DNA from: Gracilaria gracilis
Lineage: Eukaryota; Rhodophyta; Florideophyceae; Gracilariales; Gracilariaceae
DNA length: 64,000 nucleotides
Assembly: GCA_030374805.1 (NCBI GenBank)
Contig: JARGSG010000183.1
Coordinates: forward strand, 620,001 to 684,000
Direction of reading: 5' to 3'
Under the pieces are notes generated by a model. It saw nothing but the letters and a program-made list of their open reading frames with translations. It was not told the DNA's origin and made no database searches. The position numbers and the translations under genes are program-made. Positions within the stretch are counted from its first letter, which is position 1, and each line of letters opens with the position of its first letter. Of this stretch, positions 58,004 to 64,000 are shown in pieces.

Positions 58004-58457
58004 CACTGCGCAGCGACACGCGCGCGCCAAGCGCATGCGACGTGTCCACCGTAGAAATGAGGCACCGGCGTATGGCTCGCCAGCGGTTGGCGTAGTGTAA
58101 AGCAGTGCCTGACTATTACAGTGGGTCGCCGCGCTGTGATTGGTGAGCGCGGCATGGCGCGACGTGCGCATTGCAGCGAGGTGCGATCTCATTCGCAGAG
58201 TTGCAGATCACGTGGCACGTTCACAGATTCGGCGCGCACTCTGGCCGCTTGCGAAGGCGCGTTGCACCTGTAGCGCAGATTTGCACGCGCGTTTGCAGCA
58301 GGGCTCTGGACGACCAGCGGCGCGCTTGGGTCGTCGCGTGTGTCCTCGCGCCGCTGCACTGGAGATTTGGAGCAGCAGAGCTTGTTCTCCTTCAAGCTGT
58401 CGTGGTCGGTGCGCTTGGTGTTCACATCTCGATTCGCTTCATTCGCTTCTCGTCGTC
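58004..58457. promoter_or_regulatory. GC-rich upstream region of the sulfite reductase gene
   Basis: About 450 bp rich in GCGC-type motifs (CGCGCGCCAAGCGCATGCG, GCGCGGCATGGCGCGACGTGC) between the Copia insertion and the ATG of the sulfite reductase gene. It must contain that gene's promoter and 5' UTR. Open frames here are by-products of base composition. Confidence 0.5.
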
Positions 58458-60960
58458 ATGAAGTCGCGTCCTGCCTTTCTTCCCTTCTCGCCGTCAACGG
58501 CGTTTCATGGCCAACGACTTAACGTTCCGGCGCCACAGCCGCAGCGACCCGTGTTGCACTCGCCTTCAACCATCGTTCAGGTATGTTCTTTCCCACAGTG
58601 ATACAATGATCGTATGCTCTTGATTTTGATGAAGCGAAGTGGTAGGCGCTAACCCTCCTTTTCCTTACCTGTGTGTGTTTCGTTCTTATCCATAGGCCGT
58701 TGCTGCCAAGCCGAAAGCCGAGAATGTCAAGAAGCTCTCAAAGGTCGAGGGGCTTAAGACGGCATCCAAGCAGCTACGTTATCCTTTACCAGAACAGCTT
58801 GCCAATGACGAAATCTTTATCAGCGAGAATGCCATCCAGATTATGAAGTTCCACGGATCCTATCAGCAGGATGACCGAGATGCCCGCGTTCCGCGTGCGC
58901 CGAAGAAGTATCAGTTCATGCTTCGCTTGAAGATGCCGGCCGGCGATTTCCCCGCCTCCATGTATCAGGTCCTTGACGACATTGCAACCAAGTATGGAAA
59001 TAACACCCTCCGAGCTACCACTCGATGTGCCTGGCAAATTCACGGTGTGCTTAAGGGCAATCTCAAGACTGTCTTCTCCTCTATTATGAACGGGGGTGGA
59101 TCTTGTGTTGGTGCTTGTGGAGATCTTTCTCGAAACGTTATGTGCACACCAGCCCCCTTCACCAACACTCTTTACTCCCATGCCAGATTTGTTTCGCGTA
59201 TGTTGGGCGAGTTGTTCGCTCCCCAGACTGGTGCTTTCTCTGAGATTTGGCTCGATGGCGAAAAGGCTGCTTCCTTGGAATTCTGGAAGAAGGACTTGGA
59301 TATGGACAAGGTTCGCGAGATCATGCGCTATGATAATGGAAATGGTATGGTCTTTAACGGTCATGAGGAACCCATATACGGCGAAACGTACCTTCCGAGA
59401 AAGTTCAAGATCGGTGTTACCGTCCCTGGTGACAACTCTATTGACATTTACACTCAAGATATTGGAATTGTATGTATTCCAGATAGAACAGGCAAAGTTA
59501 TTGGCTACAACATCATGGTTGGTGGTGGCATGGGTCGCTCCCATCGAAAGGAGTCCACCTTCCCTCGAATCGGGGACCATCTTGGATATGTCTCAGCCGA
59601 CAAATTGTGGGAAGCTGTTAAGGCTATTGTAGCAACTCAAAGAGATCATGGGAATCGTAGTGTGCGGTTGAATGCGAGAATGAAATACTTGGTGGATCGT
59701 TTGGGAATTGATGCTTTCCGTTCCCTCGTTGAGTCTTATTTCGGAGAGCCGTTTGAACCCTACAGAGAACTCAAGCCCTGGAAGTACGAGGACTGGCTTG
59801 GATGGCACGAACAAGGGGATGGAAATCTGTTCCTGGGCCTGTTCATTGAGAATGGTCGCATCAAGGATGCCGGTGATTTCAAGCTGCGAACAGCTCTTCG
59901 AAGAATTATTGATGCCTATGAGTTCGACCTTGTCGTTAGTCCTAATCAGAATATTATTCTGAAGAACATCACTCCCGACCAGAAGGATGGAATCGAAGCA
60001 ATTTTGAAGGAGCATTCGGTTAAGCTTGCCGACGAATATGACGATAATCACCGCATTTCAATGGCATGCCCTGCATTGCCTTTGTGCGGTTTGGCCACGA
60101 CTGAAGCTGAAAGGGTTATGCCTTCTGTCGTCGCGAGAATGAACACCCTTTTCGCAAAACATGATATTACTACTCCTATTACTATGAGGATGACTGGATG
60201 TCCGAACGGATGTGCGCGCCCGTACATGGCAGAGATCGGCTTTGTTGGAAACGGGCAAAGCTCGTACCAACTATGGCTTGGCGGAACTGCAAACCAAACT
60301 CGACTCGCATATACCTACATGGAGAAAGTGAAGGAGTCCGATTTCGAGAAAGTTCTCTCTCCACTCCTGACGATGTATACTTCGAAGAGAAGAAAGGGAG
60401 AATATTTCGGGGATTTCTGCGATCGAATGGGAAAGCAGGAGCTGCTGACGTATTCCGAAAGTTTCAAGAGTACAGCTACAGCCGTTAACAACGCTGTTGT
60501 TCATCAAGCTCCTGTGAAAGTCACCCCTTCTGTAGAGGCCAGTAATGTCATCAAGAGTGCTGGTGCTGAACCATTGGCGCCGGCATTTGAAGTGAAGCTG
60601 GCTTCGACGCCAAAAGCGAAAGTTACCGTTGCGCGTGGGCCTGCTAAGATCACGGTTCTTGATTCGAATGGGAAAGAAGAACCTATATCCGTGACTCAGG
60701 ATACTACATCGCCCACGACTTCTACTCAAAGTGCATCGCAGAAGGAATCTTCGAGTGCCTCCCCTACAGCGAACCAGAAGAAGGCCTCTACGAAGAAGGC
60801 TAAGAAGCCGCGACCACGTCTCACTGTTAGCGAGGATATCATGGAGCGTCTGAAGAATATTGCCGCACTTCGTGATATGTCTGCGTCCAATGTTGCCGAC
60901 GAGATCATTTCAACCTATTTAGCTGAAGTTGAAGACGAAGACGTCGGTATGGATATTTGA
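58458..60960 (+). CDS. SIR: Ferredoxin-dependent sulfite reductase with C-terminal RHH-like domain
   Basis: Two exons (58458-58580 and 58696-60960) joined over a 115-nt GT-AG intron give 795 residues. The enzyme reduces sulfite to sulfide with six electrons from ferredoxin in the plastid, using siroheme and a 4Fe-4S cluster. Cluster ligands are visible: ACPALPLCGL (Cys499, Cys505) and TGCPNGCARP (Cys543, Cys547), along with TTRCAWQIHGVLKGNLK and the first-repeat NVMCTPAP segment. Exon 1 and the start of exon 2 encode a Ser/Pro/Ala-rich leader, likely a transit peptide. After the catalytic core a low-complexity linker (about 600-745, rich in Ser/Thr/Pro, then KKASTKKAKKPRPR) leads to RLTVSEDIMERLKNIAALRD and SASNVADEIISTYLAEVE, with strand-helix-turn-helix spacing like ribbon-helix-helix DNA-binding domains. 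Plant sulfite reductase is known to bind plastid nucleoids; here a dedicated DNA-binding tail may do that. Confidence 0.93.
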
Positions 60961-61436
60961 GCATGTCATAGTTTTGGAAGAATGTTGTTTATATTGTTCA
61001 ATGAGTTGGGGAAGACGCTTTGCTCGACATTAGTGTTCGTCCCAGATGTGTACACCTATCTAGGTTGTTGCGCCAGTGGGGATCACTAAGCAATGTAGGG
61101 ACGAGGCGTTGAAAATCATAGAGTTTCCAGGGCCAAGATGTGAAGAACATCGACTAGGTACCGGGGTTGGAGTTGACGAGGAAAACGCCCATAGTATTGC
61201 CCATTTCTTTATGAATTCCAGGTCGTAGCTTGATCGGGAAAGCAGAAACATGTAGTACAAGAGCATCCCATTTCGCTTGCGCGTAGCGAATGTTCACCAA
61301 GTTGTCATTTATGATTCCTCTAAATTTGTACTCGTACCCTGAAGGTAACGGTACAGGTGTCCCTACGAGTGTATACGATATGCAAGGCAAGCAAAAAAAA
61401 TGCCAATTCGCGCAAGTCCTGGAGTAGAACAGAAAC
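60961..61436. other. Convergent intergenic region
   Basis: About 0.5 kb between the stop codons of two convergent genes. A 78-codon minus-strand frame (61390-61154, MPCISYTLVGTPVPLPSGYE) has protein-like composition but no recognised family. Confidence 0.45.
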
Positions 61437-62165
61437 CTATTTCACTTCCAACTTCTTTATAACTTTCGCCGGGTTTCCAACAGCCAAACAAAATGGAGGA
61501 ACATCTTTGTTGACAACAGAGCCTGCTCCGATTACGCTCCCTTCCCCTATCGTAACTCCTGGAAGCACAACGGCCTTGCCGCCAATCCATACATCCTTCC
61601 CAATCGTAACAGGTCGCGCCATTTCTAGTTTACGGTAGTGCCTTGTTTCAACGTCAAGCGGATGAGTAGGAGTGTAGATGTGCACCCCAGGTCCGACGAG
61701 AACATTATCTCCAATGGTAACTTTGGCACTGCTCCCGCAGAAAGAGTTGAGATCAAAAAGAGTGAGCATACTGTTTGGGCTTGCAGAGTTCTCTTCGAAT
61801 CATCATACATGATGATCATCCTTTGAACCGCTGTACTCTAACCTTATGACTGATGGGAAAAGGTCAACTTACCAGTCCAAAATGACAACGTCGCAGTTGG
61901 CATAGAAATTTTTCCCAATCTCAATGTTTATTCCGTAGTCAACGCGAAACGGAGGTTCAATCATGGGGTCCTGTCCTAACACACCAACGATGCCCGACAA
62001 ATGCTGAAATCTCTTCTCGGAATCTTCCGAGTAACCTACATTCTCGTTGTATTCTTTGTACAAACGTTTGACTTTAGCTCGCATAGAAAATAAGCTCGGC
62101 CACTCAGGGTTATACAAAGCTCCGGAAATCATCTTCTGAAACTCACAATCCTCGACTCCCTCCAT
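61437..62165 (-). CDS. Maltose/galactoside-type O-acetyltransferase
   Basis: Two exons (62165-61873 and 61728-61437) with a 144-nt GT-AG intron give 194 residues. The acceptor at 61729 is chosen because it joins VILD to CAKVTIGDN exactly as in the family; a nearer acceptor would insert about 14 residues not found in relatives. Members transfer acetyl from acetyl-CoA to sugars. The N-terminal maltose-acetyltransferase helix pair ([20 protein letters not shown]) is followed by [20 protein letters not shown] and a left-handed beta-helix of hexapeptide repeats (ITIGK-, [15 protein letters not shown]) with the catalytic His in YTPTHPLD, and [11 protein letters not shown] at the end. Complete, cytosolic (no signal seen). 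The substrate is unknown. Bacterial-like family, so an ancient transfer is possible. Confidence 0.9.
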
Positions 62166-63203
62166 CGTGTTTCGACCAAGAACTGGTTCAAACCGGTAAA
62201 CCTTTGCTTGTTCCTTTCCTGAATTACAAAACCCGTAATTTCTATCTTAGTAGCTTGTATCTAGCGGATTGCCGAGCAGTTACCAAAGGTCAGACGAGAG
62301 GGGAACTTGCAGGATAACAGGAAGGAACGCAGTATCTCTAACCTTCTCTGGTTATTATACATGAATCTAATGAACTTGTAACTTACGATGCCCTACAGTG
62401 CGCGAAACTCCTATACGACACCCCCCCCTTTTTAGCTGTACAGAATATACGTATGAGTTATGTTGACATTTGAGTGAGGATATCGGGGCACGGGAAAGAA
62501 AAAATTAGGGCCCGAGCCGCAGGCGAGGGTCACTGTGTATTGTCGGACCAAATTGATATTTCACTGTATATTGTCAGACCTAACTGATATTCGCACTGCT
62601 CTTGTGGGATAACGCAGAAAGTCTTGTGTCCATCAGTTACACGCACCACACGAAATTTGCCCCACGGCATTTGTGGACTGTACTAAACGCCGTTGGCATC
62701 GCGTAGCCTTGCATTTTCAAGATAATCAGACTTAGGAAGTCAGGATCGCGTATCATCGGGTGCACTAATTCTTGATCAGTCGCCTAAATTGGGTCGCTTT
62801 GGCGATTAAAATTTGTGATGTTTTCGATTTGTAATGCTTGATTTGAAATCAACTCTCATTTAGCCCAAAAACGGCTCATTTGATTAGGAAACTAAATAGA
62901 CTATTGAATGCAGCACTGTTACTTCTACCAATAAGGTTATTGTTGTCACTCGCTCATGAATAAAAGGCTTATGGCGTTGGTATTGGACATTCTAATGTTT
63001 TAAATTGCGACCTTTTTCGTGAAGTAGTCGCACCCTCAAGAACGCATCGTTTGACGGGTTTTGGGTTTCATTGGACGTCAAATTTTTTCCACATCATTAA
63101 CACCAGTTGTGTTTGTAAATCCTCCTCACACATGCATCTTCATCAGATTTGTAGACTTGAAGGGACTTAGACGTAGCTTAAAACCACTTGACGATATAGC
63201 ATC
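62166..63203. other. Intergenic DNA with a small duplication
   Basis: About 1 kb without a recognised gene, upstream of the acetyltransferase and left of the Gypsy copy. It should contain the acetyltransferase promoter next to 62165. Confidence 0.5.
62530..62591 (+). repeat. 31-bp tandem duplication
   Basis: Two adjacent 31-bp copies (62530-62560 and 62561-62591) sharing TCACTGT.TATTGTC.GACC and ending TGATATT, with a few differences. Confidence 0.85.
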
Positions 63204-63710
63204 TGTAGTACAATGAGACCTCACTGGGTTGGTGCCACGTGAGCTACTGGTGCGCCTTGCTGGCTGCACTGTACCCAATTGGTATTCTGTATTTTATAAT
63301 TTTTAATTTCTAATTTATAGTCTAGGATAGCTTTGCATTGCTGGCCTATGACAGTAGGTCATGGGTGCAGCCGATGACGTCATGCCCGCATGGGAGATCG
63401 GCGTCGGTGCACCTTGTATATATTACGGTGCACCTCGCCTTCCCCCTTGGGTATTATAAACTCAGGCACCATTAGAGCAGTAACTATACCAATTTGGTCA
63501 CTTGCTACTCTATTACTATTCAGGTTTTACCGCACGTCGACGTCTACTACCGTACACCTACACGGTCTAGACTAGTTGCCCAGCCTTTTGCCCCTACGGG
63601 TTTCAAGTGCCCTACTACCATATTGGTTGTGTGCTTTTCTCCTTTAGGTTGAGCCCTCGCGCGCTCCCTCTAGCAGGCGGACCCCACACCTTATCGGTAT
63701 TTGTACGACA
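63204..63710 (+). repeat. 5' LTR of the second family B Gypsy copy
   Basis: Begins TGTAGTACA and ends TGTACGACA. Contains TATATATT near 63416 as a candidate TATA box. Homologous to 47808-48316, reversed. Confidence 0.85.
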
Positions 63711-64000
63711 TTTTGGTCTCCCGACCTAGAAGTTTCTTGGTTTTTGTCGTACCTTCACTGGTGAACAGAAGACATTCGAAAGGATTCTGGAAGTTCACAC
63801 ACCTATTTGGTTTCGTAGGAATACTCGCGAAGCAATTGGATACCACTATTGGTCACTATGGAAAGACCTAAAAGGATTACTCGTGGCTCTAGCGCGCCAC
63901 CTACCCACAAGGGTTCTGCTGCGGCGTCAGCCGCTAAACCCATTCTGGATAATCTCGAGGAGCTGCTTCAGCAACCTCGGGCCGGAACCTCAAAGGATAC
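63204..64000 (+). mobile_element. Ty3/Gypsy fossil (family B), second copy, cut by window end
   Basis: Starts with a 507-bp LTR (63204-63710), followed by a primer-binding-site-like TGGTCTCCCGACC (63714-63726) and the start of gag at 63858, whose first 47 codons closely resemble the gag start of the 41.7-48.3-kb element (ITRGSS, then KPILDNLEELLQQPRAGTSK). The rest lies outside the window, so its condition cannot be judged. Confidence 0.85.

Noticed and set aside
61154-61390. Small gene between SIR and the acetyltransferase
   Set aside because: Protein-like composition but no family match and no supporting context; kept only as a remark on the intergenic region.

Overview
The window is eukaryotic nuclear DNA. 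Ordinary host genes are short or lightly interrupted (two introns of 115 and 144 nt, both GT-AG), and several point to a plastid-bearing organism: a plant-type ferredoxin sulfite reductase, a DUF1995 protein and an allantoin-pathway (S)-ureidoglycine aminohydrolase. Together with the very heavy load of LTR retrotransposons and DNA transposons between small gene islands, this most resembles a multicellular red alga (Chondrus-like). That placement is inference from gene content, not a search result.

Layout. About 1.3-6.8 kb is a compact host island: a hemerythrin-like (HHE) protein, RFC3 (clamp-loader subunit), a DUF1995 protein and ureidoglycine aminohydrolase, the last two tail to tail with 6 bp between their stop codons. 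From 6.9 to 58 kb the DNA is almost wholly mobile: a broken piggyBac-like transposon (about 7.0-9.85 kb) holding a tRNA-like sequence; a fossil LTR copy (10.7-11.6 kb) followed by a small zinc-finger reading frame; a well-preserved pogo/Tigger-type transposon with 29-bp terminal repeats and a TA target duplication (12.2-15.55 kb); an old LTR retrotransposon (16.5-21.3 kb); a 19.4-kb giant DNA transposon (21.28-40.69 kb); a Ty3/Gypsy fossil on the minus strand (41.7-48.3 kb); a MULE-like transposase relic (48.9-51.5 kb); AT-rich DNA; and a Ty1/Copia fossil with 109-bp LTRs and a 5-bp target duplication (53.4-58.0 kb). From 58.4 to 62.2 kb is a second host island: sulfite reductase and a maltose/galactoside-type O-acetyltransferase, convergent. 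At 63.2 kb a second copy of the same Gypsy family begins on the plus strand and runs off the window.

The most unusual region is the giant element. It is bounded by 27-bp imperfect inverted repeats and carries repeated TGCTAGTTT motifs near both ends. It encodes a Plavaka/CACTA-like transposase (frame-broken), a coiled-coil protein, an N4/N6-type DNA methyltransferase running into a SET-like domain, a 2-oxoglutarate/Fe(II) dioxygenase with an intact HxD...H...R set, and an intact ketopantoate-reductase-like protein. By eye, the plus strand is C-rich through the left arm and G-rich through the right arm regardless of gene direction. The switch lies around a minisatellite with a perfect 29-bp hairpin. 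A transposon that carries DNA methylation, SET-type protein methylation and oxidative-demethylation-like activities together is the best candidate here for an undescribed system. In the second host island, the sulfite reductase ends in a lysine-rich linker and what looks like a ribbon-helix-helix DNA-binding domain.
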